From JADJVL01 sp039812765 (GTDB lineage Bacteria > Acidobacteriota > Holophagae > Holophagales > Holophagaceae): 64,000 nt of DNA. The stretch's first letter is position 1. Each line of letters starts with the position of its first letter. The notes beneath the pieces were generated by a model. The model saw only the letters and a program-made list of their open reading frames with translations, was not told where the DNA came from and searched no databases. The translations under genes and the position numbers were made by a program. The stretch lies in assembly GCA_039812765.1 (NCBI GenBank), contig JBDIBF010000005.1, positions 8,411 to 72,410 of the forward strand. The letters are read 5' to 3'. Positions 27,077 through 35,298 of the stretch are shown here, piece by piece.

Positions 27077-27307
27077 CTACTCCTCGATCTCCCCGATGAC
27101 CATCAGGTCGTCGTCCTCGTGGAGGAAGTCCCCCTCCTCGACGAAGATCTCCCGGACCTTTCCGCCCTCCGAGGCGTGGATGTAGAAGGTGGACCGGCCG
27201 GAATCCGTCCCTTCCAGGAGCGCCAGGGGCTCGTCCTCCTCGACCTCCTGGCCCGTGCGCACCAGCACATCGATGACGTATCCGGGCCACTCCGCCTTCA
27301 CGATCAC
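27077..27307 (-). CDS. biotinyl/lipoyl-like domain protein lacking the acceptor lysine
   Basis: A 76-residue protein that aligns along its full length with the biotin carrier next to it (MIVKAEWPGYVIDVLVRTGQ at the start; the final strand ends in DDDLMVIGE). In the place of the biotinylated lysine motif it has EGTDSGRST, with no lysine. It therefore cannot be biotinylated or lipoylated in the usual way. It may bind a partner or a metal (the protein is very acidic), or be a structural pair of the true carrier. It is the first gene of the operon. Confidence 0.75.
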   Translation of the reverse strand: MIVKAEWPGYVIDVLVRTGQEVEEDEPLALLEGTDSGRSTFYIHASEGGKVREIFVEEGDFLHEDDDLMVIGEIEE

Positions 27308-27483
27308 GGCCGCCTCCTGGGTCTTGCCGGGGGAGATTAGGACGGGAGCCGGGGCTGCGCAAGTGAGTGCGTCACATTTCTTTTCCCCCCCGCCCCGCCC
27401 CGGGGAGGCCCGGCCCCGGGGCCTTTCCGCTTCCGGCCCGGGTCGGGGGATGGGAGACTGGAGCTTTGCGTCCGGAGCTTCCC

Positions 27484-28587
27484 ATGGCAGTGCAGTGCGG
27501 CATCGTCGGCCTCCCCAACGTGGGGAAGAGCACCCTCTTCAACGCCCTGACCCGGGCCGGGGCGGCCTCGGCCAACTACCCCTTCTGCACCATCGAGCCC
27601 AACACCGGCGTGGTGGACGTGCCGGACGACCGGCTCCAGACGCTCGCGGACATCGTGAAGCCCCAGCGCGTCCTGCCGGCGGCCCAGGAGTTCGTGGACA
27701 TCGCCGGGCTCGTGCGGGGCGCCTCCAAGGGCGAGGGCCTGGGCAATGCGTTCCTGGCCAACATCCGCGACACGGACGCCATCATCCAGGTGCTGCGCTG
27801 CTTCGAGGACACCGACATCACCCACGTCGAGGGCAGCGTGAACCCCGAGCGGGACCTCACCATCATCGAGACCGAATTGATCCTCAAGGACCTCGACACC
27901 GTCGAGAAGGGCCTGGACCGCAACCGCAAGCTGGCCAAGAGCGGCACGAACAAGGAGGCCACCACCCAGGTGGCGGTGCTGGAAAAGGTCTTCGCCGAGC
28001 TCAACGAGGGCCGCTGGGCCCGCCGCGCGAGCCTCACGCCGGAGGACCTCGCCGCCCTCAAGTCCTACGGCCTGCTGACCCTGAAGCCCGAGCTGCTGGT
28101 GGGCAACATCGCCGAGGGCGACATCGCGGATCCCCTGGGCAACGCCCACTACGCCACCCTCGTGAAGATTGCCGGCGAGCGGGGCTGCCCGGTGATCCCC
28201 ATCTGCTCGAAGCTCGAGGCCGAGATCCAGGAACTGCCGGTGGAGGAGCGACCCATGTTCCTCGAGGAGGCCGGCCTTACCGAGCCCGGCCTGAACGTCC
28301 TCATCCGCGAGTCCTTCAAGCTCCTCGGCCTGCAGACCTACTTCACCGCCGGCGTGAAGGAGGTCCGCGCCTGGACCATCCACGTCGGCGACACCGCCCC
28401 CCAGGCCGCCGGCGTCATCCACACCGACTTCGAGAAGGGCTTCATCCGCGCCCAGGTCATCGCCTACGAGGACTACATCGCCTGCGGCGGCGAGCAGGGC
28501 GCCAAGGAGGCGGGCAAGATGCGCACCGAAGGGAAGGAGTACGTCGTCAAGGACGGCGACCTGATGAACTTCCTGTTCAACGTCTGA
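27484..28587 (+). CDS. ychF: redox-regulated ATPase YchF
   Basis: A 367-residue Obg-family P-loop protein. GLPNVGKSTLFNAL is the nucleotide loop, followed by an effector region (ANYPFCTIEPN), DIAGLVRGASKGEGLGN, and a C-terminal TGS domain (AWTIHVGDTAPQAAG). YchF prefers ATP over GTP because its G4 motif departs from NKxD; it binds ribosomes and takes part in stress and translation control. The ATG at 27484 matches the universal start of the family; the open frame runs further upstream without conservation. It converges with htpX across the inverted repeat at 28667. Confidence 0.96.
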   Translation: MAVQCGIVGLPNVGKSTLFNALTRAGAASANYPFCTIEPNTGVVDVPDDRLQTLADIVKPQRVLPAAQEFVDIAGLVRGASKGEGLGNAFLANIRDTDAIIQVLRCFEDTDITHVEGSVNPERDLTIIETELILKDLDTVEKGLDRNRKLAKSGTNKEATTQVAVLEKVFAELNEGRWARRASLTPEDLAALKSYGLLTLKPELLVGNIAEGDIADPLGNAHYATLVKIAGERGCPVIPICSKLEAEIQELPVEERPMFLEEAGLTEPGLNVLIRESFKLLGLQTYFTAGVKEVRAWTIHVGDTAPQAAGVIHTDFEKGFIRAQVIAYEDYIACGGEQGAKEAGKMRTEGKEYVVKDGDLMNFLFNV

Positions 28588-28605
28588 GCCGTCCCGACAA
28601 GCCAC

Positions 28606-28709
28606 GGGTTGGAACCCGCATCCAACGCAGAACAAGGCCGCGAAGCGCGCCCTTCAACCATAGGCACCTGAGTTGACCGCAGCCGCCCTTGGGCTGCGGT
28701 CAACTCAGG
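28606..28709. repeat. cluster of inverted repeats between ychF and htpX
   Basis: This 100-base stretch holds three potential hairpins. GGGTT/AACCC lies near 28607-28618, nested with GTTGGA/TCCAAC. AAGGCCGCG near 28634 faces CGCGCCCTT. The strongest is an 18-bp perfect stem: CCTGAGTTGACCGCAGCC (28667-28684) with GGCTGCGGTCAACTCAGG (28692-28709) around a 7-base loop. It could be a bidirectional terminator for the two converging genes or a REP-type repeat; there is no T tract to decide. Confidence 0.6.
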
Positions 28710-28788
28710 CGCGGCCAAGCGACAGCGCGGCAGCTGAACCGGAACGCCCAGGCCGGGAACCAGGCCCTGGTGGGCCTCTACCCAATCC

Positions 28789-29631
28789 CTACCGCGCCTC
28801 CACCGGCATCGCATTCAGCCGCGCGATGCGGTGCTCGATGGGCGGATGCGTCGAGAACAGGCTCATCAGCCCGCCGCCGTGCAGGGGGTTCACGATCATC
28901 ATGTGGGCCGTGGCCGGCTGGGCGTTGCGCATCTGGTAGCGCTCGTTGATGCCGCTGATCTTGGCCAGGGCCGAAGCCAGGGCGTCGGGCCGGCCCGTCA
29001 CGTGGGCGCCGAAGTCGTCGGCCAGGTACTCCCGGCTGCGGCTGATGGCCATCTGCAGGAGCATCGCGGCGACGGGCCCGAGGATGGCCACCAGCAGCCC
29101 GAACAGCGGATTCGTCGGCCGCCCCTCCTCATCCCGGGGCGAGACGTACATGGCCATGTGGGAGAGGAACATGATGGCCTGGGCCAGCACCGAGGCCATG
29201 GAGCCGATGAGGATGTCGCGATGCTTCACGTGGCCCAGCTCGTGGCCCAGGACGCCCTCCAGCTCCTGGCGGTTCAGCATGTTCAGGATGCCCGTGGTGA
29301 CGGCCACCACCGCGTGGTCGGGATTGCGGCCGGTGGCGAAGGCGTTGGGGGTCTCGTCATCGATGACGGCGACGCGGGGCATGGGGAGACCCGCCCGCTG
29401 GGCGAGGTTCGCCACGATGGCGTAAAGCTCCGGCGCCTCGGCCTCGGAGACCACCCGCGCGCCGTAGGAAGCCAGCACGATCTTGTCGCTGAAGAAATAG
29501 CTGAAGGCGTTCATCAGCAGCCCGGCGGCCAGGGCGAGGATCAGGCCCTGCTGGCCGTAGAGCGTGTTGCCGATCCACACCAGCAGCCCGGTGAGGGCGG
29601 TGATGAGGAAGAAGGTCTTGAAGGAGTTCAC
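28789..29631 (-). CDS. htpX: HtpX-type membrane zinc protease
   Basis: A 280-residue M48 peptidase of the inner membrane that degrades damaged membrane proteins. The zinc motif is HELGHVKH (130-137), with the third ligand glutamate later in SREYLADDFGA. Two N-terminal membrane helices (FFLITALTGLLVWIG and the next) and two after the active site fit HtpX. The frame is open to an ATG at 29670, but a GTG at 29631 is preferred since GGAGG stands 7 bases before it and the protein then begins with the first helix, as in homologues. It is a single gene. Confidence 0.92.
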   Translation of the reverse strand: MNSFKTFFLITALTGLLVWIGNTLYGQQGLILALAAGLLMNAFSYFFSDKIVLASYGARVVSEAEAPELYAIVANLAQRAGLPMPRVAVIDDETPNAFATGRNPDHAVVAVTTGILNMLNRQELEGVLGHELGHVKHRDILIGSMASVLAQAIMFLSHMAMYVSPRDEEGRPTNPLFGLLVAILGPVAAMLLQMAISRSREYLADDFGAHVTGRPDALASALAKISGINERYQMRNAQPATAHMMIVNPLHGGGLMSLFSTHPPIEHRIARLNAMPVEAR

Positions 29632-29719
29632 GGCAGGGCCTCCACCTGGAATTTTACGAGGGTCCGCCACCCCCGGCGGAGGGCGGAAAATCCGAACCCA
29701 CCCCTCGGGCAGGCCACCC

Positions 29720-31351
29720 TCAGCAGCAGCGCTTCGCCACCACCAGCGTCACGTCGTCCTTGAAGCCCGAGCCTTCCATGTGCTTGAAGCAGGCCACCAG
29801 GATCATCTCGAAAATGCCGTCGGCGTCCCGGTGCTGGTGCTCCCGGACCACGTCGATGATGGCCTCCTCCCCGAAGTCCCGGCCGTCCTGGCTCTCGGCC
29901 TCCGCGAGGCCGTCCGTGAAGCAGACCAGCACGTCCCCGGGCGCCATCCGGTCGTGGCCCTCCTGGTAGAAGGCGCCGGGCAGCAGGCCGACGATGGGGC
30001 CCGTGGGCGACAGGCGCCGGGCTTCCGATCCGTCGCCGGGCACCAGCAGGGGCGGGTTGTGGCCGCCGTTCACGTAGCGGAGGTCGCCGTTCTCGGGATT
30101 GATGCTGCCCACGAAGAGGGTGGCGTAGCGGTTGCGGTCCCGGACCTCGTTCATGCGCAGGTTCAGCCGGCCCGCGAAGCGCCCCCAGTTCTTCACGCGA
30201 CGGTCCGCGCGGGCCCGGAGGAAGGCCGAGAGCTGCGTCATCATCAGCGAGGCCGGCAGGCCCTTGCCGCTGATGTCCGCCACGGCGAGGTGGATGCGGT
30301 CGCCCTCCTGCTCGTCCTCCCAGCCGCCGGCGGGCGGGTCGTTGGCGATCCAGACGTCGTAGAGGTCGCCGCCCACCGCCTGGTACGGCAGGTTCGCCCC
30401 GGCGAACTGCCAGCCCTCGGGCTCCGGCAGGCGGGCCGGCAGGATCTGGCGCTGGATGTTCCGGGCCAGATCCAGGTCCTTCTCCATCTTCAGGGAGAGG
30501 ATCTGGGACTCCCGCAGCTCCAGGCTGGTGAGCTGGCTCGCGCAGAGGTTCAGCAGCGTGTAGAGGAACAGCTCGTCCTCCTCGCTGAGCTTGCCGACGG
30601 TGGGCTCGGCGGCGTAGGCGAAGCCGTGGCTGTGGTCCTGGTCCCGCAGTTCGACCACATGGACCAGGCCCTTGTCCGCCAGCAGGTCGTGGAGCGCCTC
30701 CCCCAGCAGCAGGGGGGGCACCGTGCCGAGGCCACGGTTCAGGAGCACCGTGCCGTCGGCGCCCACCACCAGCAGGCGCGGGATGCGGAACTCCCCCATG
30801 AGGGTCGCCGCCATGAGGCGCACGAGATCCTCCTTGGTCTGCACCTCCCCCAGGGAACGGGTCAGGTCGAAGAGCGTGTTGAGGCGGGAGAGTTGCAAGG
30901 CCAGGGCGCGGTTCTGGTCGATGCGCAGCGCCTCCAGCCTCCGCCAGGCCAGCAGCGGCGCGCTGATGGAGAGCAGGAGCACCAGGCCCGGGTGGCCCGC
31001 CTCGCTCTTCACCGCCAGATGGCCGTAGGCCTCGTCCCCGTGGGTCCAGGGAAGGCTGATCCACCCCCGGCCCGGGTTGGTGGGGAAGGCCGGGGCCGAA
31101 CCCCGGAGGAAGATCCACTTCTCGCCGTCCCAGATGCCGCCCTGGCTGGCCCGGGCCATGCCCAGCGCGGTCACGCCCACCAGGTGCACCAGGGCCTGCT
31201 CGGTGACCTGCTCGGGGAAGGCCTCCAGGAAATCGATGATGGGCAGCAGTTCAGAGGCGCCCTCGGGGATCCGCAGGGCCAGGGACCGGAGACGGTCGAA
31301 GGGGGTCTCCCCAGGCGGCACGGCAGGAGGATGGGGCTGGGCGTCCGTCAT
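29720..31351 (-). CDS. PP2C phosphatase with GAF sensor (RsbU/SpoIIE type)
   Basis: A 543-residue cytoplasmic protein. Residues about 160-300 look like a GAF domain (SRLNTLFDLTRSLGEVQTKE at its head), followed by a short coil and a SpoIIE/PP2C catalytic domain with the metal-binding motifs GGDLYDVW, VADISGKGLPASLM and FTDGLAEAES. It should dephosphorylate an anti-sigma antagonist such as the STAS protein encoded at 31911-32276, releasing it to bind the RsbW-like kinase. The three genes are in order STAS, kinase, phosphatase on the minus strand, with 126 bases before this one. Confidence 0.9.
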   Translation of the reverse strand: MTDAQPHPPAVPPGETPFDRLRSLALRIPEGASELLPIIDFLEAFPEQVTEQALVHLVGVTALGMARASQGGIWDGEKWIFLRGSAPAFPTNPGRGWISLPWTHGDEAYGHLAVKSEAGHPGLVLLLSISAPLLAWRRLEALRIDQNRALALQLSRLNTLFDLTRSLGEVQTKEDLVRLMAATLMGEFRIPRLLVVGADGTVLLNRGLGTVPPLLLGEALHDLLADKGLVHVVELRDQDHSHGFAYAAEPTVGKLSEEDELFLYTLLNLCASQLTSLELRESQILSLKMEKDLDLARNIQRQILPARLPEPEGWQFAGANLPYQAVGGDLYDVWIANDPPAGGWEDEQEGDRIHLAVADISGKGLPASLMMTQLSAFLRARADRRVKNWGRFAGRLNLRMNEVRDRNRYATLFVGSINPENGDLRYVNGGHNPPLLVPGDGSEARRLSPTGPIVGLLPGAFYQEGHDRMAPGDVLVCFTDGLAEAESQDGRDFGEEAIIDVVREHQHRDADGIFEMILVACFKHMEGSGFKDDVTLVVAKRCC

Positions 31352-31477
31352 GGCCGGCCCCGGACGAGGCGGGATTCCGGGCTCCGCCAGGACATCCCGC
31401 GGGGGAGCACGAGGGGAGGCCTCGCATGCATGGCCTCCGAGGTCGCGGAGCGGCCGGACGGTCCCCCCCCGTTCATC

Positions 31478-31909
31478 TCAGGCCAGCTTCTTGATCATGC
31501 AGCACTCGCTGCGGTCCTCGCTGTCCTCGAAGCGGACCTCGTCCATGAATCGGCTCATGAGCAGGAGCCCGAGGCCGCCCTTGCGCGGGTGCTTCACGTA
31601 CTCCTTCGGGTCGGGCAGGTGGACCTGGTCCTGGCGGATGCCGTGGCCGGTGTGCCAGATGTGGATCTCCAGGGCCTGGCCGGTGAAGCGGATCTCCAGC
31701 TCCACGCTCTTGTCCTCGGCGCCGTGGTAGGCGTGGAGGATGACGTTGGTGACGGCCTCATCCACGGCGATGCTGACCTTCGCCGCCGTGGGGTCGTCCA
31801 GCCCGGAGACCAGGGCCGCCCGCTTGGCCAGCCCCGTCACCAGGTTCAGATAGCGGGTCTGGCTCGGGATGACGAGCCGGAACTCGGACGCTTCGGGGAC
31901 GGCGCGCAT
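31478..31909 (-). CDS. RsbW-like anti-sigma factor kinase
   Basis: A 143-residue GHKL ATPase. The N box is DEAVTNVILHAY, the G1 region is HTGHGIRQ, and the G2 lid is KGGLGLLLMSRFMDEV. This is the size and layout of RsbW/SpoIIAB-type serine kinases, which hold a sigma factor and phosphorylate an antagonist STAS protein. The start ATG at 31909 lies 1 base after the STAS stop (TGACATG), so the two are translationally linked. Which sigma factor it holds is not known. Confidence 0.88.
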   Translation of the reverse strand: MRAVPEASEFRLVIPSQTRYLNLVTGLAKRAALVSGLDDPTAAKVSIAVDEAVTNVILHAYHGAEDKSVELEIRFTGQALEIHIWHTGHGIRQDQVHLPDPKEYVKHPRKGGLGLLLMSRFMDEVRFEDSEDRSECCMIKKLA

Positions 31910-31910
31910 G

Positions 31911-32276
31911 TCAGGACTGGACCGGCGGCTGGGCGGGAAAGGCCTGGAGGGCGGCTTCCTCCTCGGGGTGCACTTTGTAGAGCTGCGTGAACCCGAGGGT
32001 GTCGAAGATCGCGTAGACGTTTTCCTGGAGGTTGCAAAGCTGGATGTCGCCCCCCCGCTCCCGCACGGTCTCGATGAGGCCCATGATGGCCCCGAGGCCG
32101 GCGGAGGAGATGTAGGAGAGCTGGCGGCAGTTGAGCAGGATGGCGTAGCGGCCGGCCTGGACGATCTCCTCCAGGGCGCACTCGAACTGCCGGACGGTGT
32201 GGGCATTGATGAAGCCCTTCGGCTCCACCACGGATACCGGCCCGGCTTCCCGGACCACGATGCTCAGGTCGCCCAT
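31911..32276 (-). CDS. STAS domain anti-sigma factor antagonist
   Basis: A 121-residue STAS domain protein. The phosphorylation site is S58 in YISSAGLGAIMGL, the equivalent of Ser58 in SpoIIAA. When unphosphorylated such proteins bind the RsbW-like kinase and free its target. The upstream frame (to 32405) runs into the divergent gene; the ATG at 32276 has GGAG 9 bases ahead and begins the STAS fold. It heads the three-gene partner-switching operon and shares its upstream region with the divergent gene at 32380. Confidence 0.88.
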   Translation of the reverse strand: MGDLSIVVREAGPVSVVEPKGFINAHTVRQFECALEEIVQAGRYAILLNCRQLSYISSAGLGAIMGLIETVRERGGDIQLCNLQENVYAIFDTLGFTQLYKVHPEEEAALQAFPAQPPVQS

Positions 32277-32379
32277 GTCAACGGCTCCATTCTCTCGAAG
32301 GGGAGATTCTAATCGGACCTCGGGCCCGTCCGGAATGAATTCGAGTACCCTGGAGCCCACCACCCCCCGGGCCCCAGCC

Positions 32380-33621
32380 ATGGACGCATCCGCCGAATCC
32401 ATCAAGAGCCTCCTCCATCAATGGATGGAGGACCGCCAACGGACGCTGCAGGAAGTCCTCACCGTGACCCTGGAGGAGGAGCTCGGCCGGCTCCGCCCCG
32501 ATGAGGCGCTCGTCCAGGGGGTCATGGAACAGGTCGCGGCCCTCCAGGCCTCCTCGGGGTCGGCCTCCCTCGAACGGGACCTGGCCGCGGCCCTGGACCA
32601 GCTCGAGCACGCCCCCACCCAGGCGGAGGCCCTCAAGGCCCTGATGGACGGCCTGCACCCCCTCTGCGAGCGCTGCGCCCTCTTCATCGTCAAGCAGGGG
32701 ATCGCGAACCTGTTCTCCCACCGCGGCTTCGACAGCGAGGCGCCCCGGTCGGGCGTGCCGGTGGTGCCGCCCCCGGAACTGGAGGCCCTCCTGGCCGGCA
32801 CGGCCCTGCGGGCTGCCGGCGGCCCCGCCTACGCCGCCCTCCTGAAGCCCCTGAGCCCGTCCCTGGCCGCGGAGAGCCTCGTGCTGCCCCTGCGCCTCCG
32901 CCGGAAGGTGGTGGGGATCGTGCTGCTGGACTGCGGACACCGCCAGCGCCTCGACCATCCCTCCCTCCTCCGCGCCGTCGTGCTGGCGGCGGAGTCCGCC
33001 CTGTCCCATCTGGCCGCTGCCGGCCATGAAGGGACCGGCGCCATGCCCACCATGGCCCCTCCCCCCCGCACCACCGCGCCCCCCCCCGTGGCCACCCCGG
33101 CGGGACAGGGCCCGGCCGCCCAGCCGCAGGCCCCGGCGCTCCCGGCTCCGCCACCCCAGAAGATCACGGCGCCGATGTCCCCCGCCGACGTGCGCTCCTC
33201 CCAGCCCATGGTCCCGCCGCCGGTCCCGGCCGCCACCCTCGCGCCGGCGCCCCCGGCCCGGGCCCTGGACACACGGGACCTCACGCCCTCCGTGCCCACC
33301 CAGCTGGTGCCGGACCCGATCCCCCTGCCCGCGGCGCCGGCCCCGGGGGACCTCGACCCCAAGGTCCGCGCCACCGCTGAACGTCTCGCCCGGGTACTGG
33401 TGGGCGACATCGAGCTCTATTTCCCCCAGAAGGTGGCCCAAGGCCGGCAGTCGGGGAACCTCTACGGACTGCTCCGGGAGGAGCTGGACCGCAGCCGGCA
33501 GACCTTCCTCGAGCGCTTCGGCGCCGAGGTGGAGTCCCGCCACCGCATCTTCTTCTCCACCGTGGTGGGCCAGCTCTGCGATGGCGATCCCAGGCGGCTC
33601 GGCAACGCGCCCTGGGAGTAG
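32380..33621 (+). CDS. protein of unknown function with proline-rich linker
   Basis: A 413-residue cytoplasmic protein in three parts. Residues 1-210 are helical at first and then may form a GAF-like fold (PLRLRRKVVGIVLLDCGHRQ). Residues about 215-325 are an unstructured proline/alanine linker. The last 85 residues (ELYFPQKVAQGRQSGNLYGL) form a compact charged helical domain that I have seen described only as a conserved tail of Acidobacteria hypothetical proteins. It faces the partner-switching operon head to head, so a regulatory role is possible. Confidence 0.65.
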   Translation: MDASAESIKSLLHQWMEDRQRTLQEVLTVTLEEELGRLRPDEALVQGVMEQVAALQASSGSASLERDLAAALDQLEHAPTQAEALKALMDGLHPLCERCALFIVKQGIANLFSHRGFDSEAPRSGVPVVPPPELEALLAGTALRAAGGPAYAALLKPLSPSLAAESLVLPLRLRRKVVGIVLLDCGHRQRLDHPSLLRAVVLAAESALSHLAAAGHEGTGAMPTMAPPPRTTAPPPVATPAGQGPAAQPQAPALPAPPPQKITAPMSPADVRSSQPMVPPPVPAATLAPAPPARALDTRDLTPSVPTQLVPDPIPLPAAPAPGDLDPKVRATAERLARVLVGDIELYFPQKVAQGRQSGNLYGLLREELDRSRQTFLERFGAEVESRHRIFFSTVVGQLCDGDPRRLGNAPWE

Positions 33622-33733
33622 GACTCCGCCCACCCGGCGGCGCGGGGCCCGAGCTCCGGTCCATCCGCGCGGGGGTGACAATGCGGCGCCGTCCTGCTAT
33701 ACCGTGAGCCTTTGGCAATGGAGAGGGCACGCG

Positions 33734-34027
33734 ATGGCGAACTTGGGCAAGAAATTCACCTGCTTCTCGTGCGGGACCAAGTTCTACGATTTCGGCAAAC
33801 CCGAGGCCAAGTGCCCCAAGTGCGGCGCGGACCAGAAGGCGGCGCCCGCCAAGACCAAGGCCGTGAAGAAGGAAAAGACGGTCCACCTCATCGAGGACGA
33901 CTACGCCGCCGAACCCGAAGCCGAAGCCGCCCCGGAAGAGCCCTTCGACGAGAGCCTGGGCATCACCGGCGCCCGGGCGGAGGGCGTGGACCCCGGCGAC
34001 CTCCGCATGGACGACTACGACGAGTAG
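33734..34027 (+). CDS. FYDLN-acid type zinc-ribbon protein
   Basis: A 97-residue protein. The N-terminal half is a zinc ribbon: CFSCGTKFYDFGK with a second CPKCGAD, matching the TIGR02300/FYDLN-acid family. The second half is highly acidic (Glu, Asp and Ala) and ends in MDDYDE. The function is unknown; acidic tails on zinc ribbons are common in proteins that contact ribosomes or RNA polymerase. The ATG at 33734 is the only start with the zinc ribbon complete. The deaminase gene begins 3 bases past its stop, so they are cotranscribed. Confidence 0.85.
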   Translation: MANLGKKFTCFSCGTKFYDFGKPEAKCPKCGADQKAAPAKTKAVKKEKTVHLIEDDYAAEPEAEAAPEEPFDESLGITGARAEGVDPGDLRMDDYDE

Positions 34028-34030
34028 GCC

Positions 34031-34999
34031 ATGGCCCCCGGTGCCCGCGCGGGAGGACCCGCCTGCCCGGGCCTCGACCGCCACGCCCACCTCGAAGGCA
34101 GCCTGGATCCCGCCTGGGTGCGGGCCGAGGCGGCCCGGCGCGGCCTGGGGATCCCAGACTCGCTCGAGGCCTTCTGGCGCGGGGAGTCCAGGCCCTTCGA
34201 AGCCTTCATCGAGGCCTTCCTCTTCGGCGCGGGCCTCCTCGACGCCCGGGAGGCGGTGCGCGCCGCCGTGGCCGCCGGGGTCCGGCGCCTCGGCCCCAGG
34301 CCTGCGGGGCTGGACCTCTGGGTCTCCCCCCACTTCCTCGTGGTCTGGAAGGGCCTTCTCAGCCTCGAGGAACTGTGGCGTGGCCTGGAGGACGGGATCG
34401 GGGAGGCCGCCCGGGCGGGCGTCCCTGTCGCGGTGGTGCTGGACGCGGTGAACAATTTCGGCCCGAAGCACGGCCACGCGGTCCTGGACCTGGTGGAGCG
34501 GGACCTGCCGGCCTTCGTGCGGGGCTTCTCCACCGGCGGGCTGGAACAGGTGCCCTTCCGGGACTGGGCGCCGGTCTTCGAGCGCGCGCGCCGGGCGGGT
34601 CTGGCCCTGGCCGCTCACGCCGGGGAGAACGGGCCCGCGGCCAACGTCCGGGAGGCGGTGGAAGCGGCGGGGGTGGCGCGCATCGTCCACGGGGTCCGGG
34701 CGGCGGAGGACCCCGCCCTCCTGGACTGGCTCGCCGAGCGCCGCATCCCGGTGGACATCTGCCTGACCTCGAACCGCGGCCTGGTCCCGGAATTGGCGGA
34801 TCCGGCGACCCATCCCCTGCCCCGGATGCTCCGGGCCGGGGTCCGCTGCGCCCTGGGGACGGACGATCCCGGCGTGCTCCCCTGCGACCTGCCGGGGGAG
34901 TGGGCGGCCGCCAGGGAGCTAGGCCTCACAGACGCTGAAATGGCGGACCTTGCCCGGAACGCGACCGAGGACGCCTGGTGTCTCGTGGACCGGTCCTGA
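34031..34999 (+). CDS. adenosine deaminase family hydrolase
   Basis: A 322-residue metal-dependent amidohydrolase. The first zinc motif is HAHLEG (H18, H20), then HAGEN with the third histidine and the catalytic glutamate, then VHGVRAAED, and finally GTDDPGV with the last metal aspartate. These are the motifs of adenosine deaminase and of aminodeoxyfutalosine deaminase (menaquinone synthesis by the futalosine route). Both are possible, and the sequence alone does not decide. It is cotranscribed with the FYDLN-type gene. Confidence 0.85.
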   Translation: MAPGARAGGPACPGLDRHAHLEGSLDPAWVRAEAARRGLGIPDSLEAFWRGESRPFEAFIEAFLFGAGLLDAREAVRAAVAAGVRRLGPRPAGLDLWVSPHFLVVWKGLLSLEELWRGLEDGIGEAARAGVPVAVVLDAVNNFGPKHGHAVLDLVERDLPAFVRGFSTGGLEQVPFRDWAPVFERARRAGLALAAHAGENGPAANVREAVEAAGVARIVHGVRAAEDPALLDWLAERRIPVDICLTSNRGLVPELADPATHPLPRMLRAGVRCALGTDDPGVLPCDLPGEWAAARELGLTDAEMADLARNATEDAWCLVDRS

Positions 35000-35077
35000 G
35001 TCCGGGAGCGGCGCGGGAACGGGGAATTCCGAGGGTGCCGGGAGGGTCGGTTCGTGGCAGAATCGATGGTTCTGGCT

Positions 35078-35154
35078 GCGCCCGTAGCTCAGCTGGATAG
35101 AGCATCAGGCTTCGAACCTGAGGGTCGGGAGTTCGAATCTCTCCGGGCGCACCA
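35078..35154 (+). tRNA. tRNA-Arg (anticodon TCG)
   Basis: The sequence folds as a full cloverleaf: acceptor GCGCCCG/CGGGCGC, D arm GCTC-GAGC, anticodon stem TCAGG/CCTGA with loop CTTCGAA (anticodon TCG at 35112-35114), a T arm with TTCGAAT, and an encoded CCA at 35152-35154. It reads CGA codons. Confidence 0.98.
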
Positions 35155-35186
35155 CGAAGCCGATCGACCCCCCGAATGACAACCTG

Positions 35187-35271
35187 GCGAATGTGGCGGA
35201 ACTGGTAGACGCACTGGATTTAGGTTCCAGCGGCTCACGCCGTGTGGGTTCGAGTCCCACCGTTCGCACCA
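35187..35271 (+). tRNA. tRNA-Leu (anticodon TAG)
   Basis: A class II tRNA with a long variable arm (CGGCTCACGCCG). The acceptor is GCGAATG/CGTTCGC, the anticodon stem CTGGA/TCCAG holds loop TTTAGGT (anticodon TAG at 35221-35223), the T arm has TTCGAGT, and CCA is encoded at 35269-35271. It lies 27 bases before the trigger factor ATG and is probably in the same transcript. Confidence 0.98.
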
Positions 35272-35298
35272 CTCTATGACGTCCACGAAGGAGCATCC

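Noticed and set aside
27363..27375. GTGA-N5-TCAC palindrome before ychF
   Set aside because: The spacer is 5 bases, not 6, and ychF is a housekeeping gene unlikely to be under a CRP/FNR-type regulator.
35089..35296. Short reading frames antisense to the two tRNA genes
   Set aside because: They are translations of tRNA DNA and match no protein; frames across tRNA genes are a known artefact.
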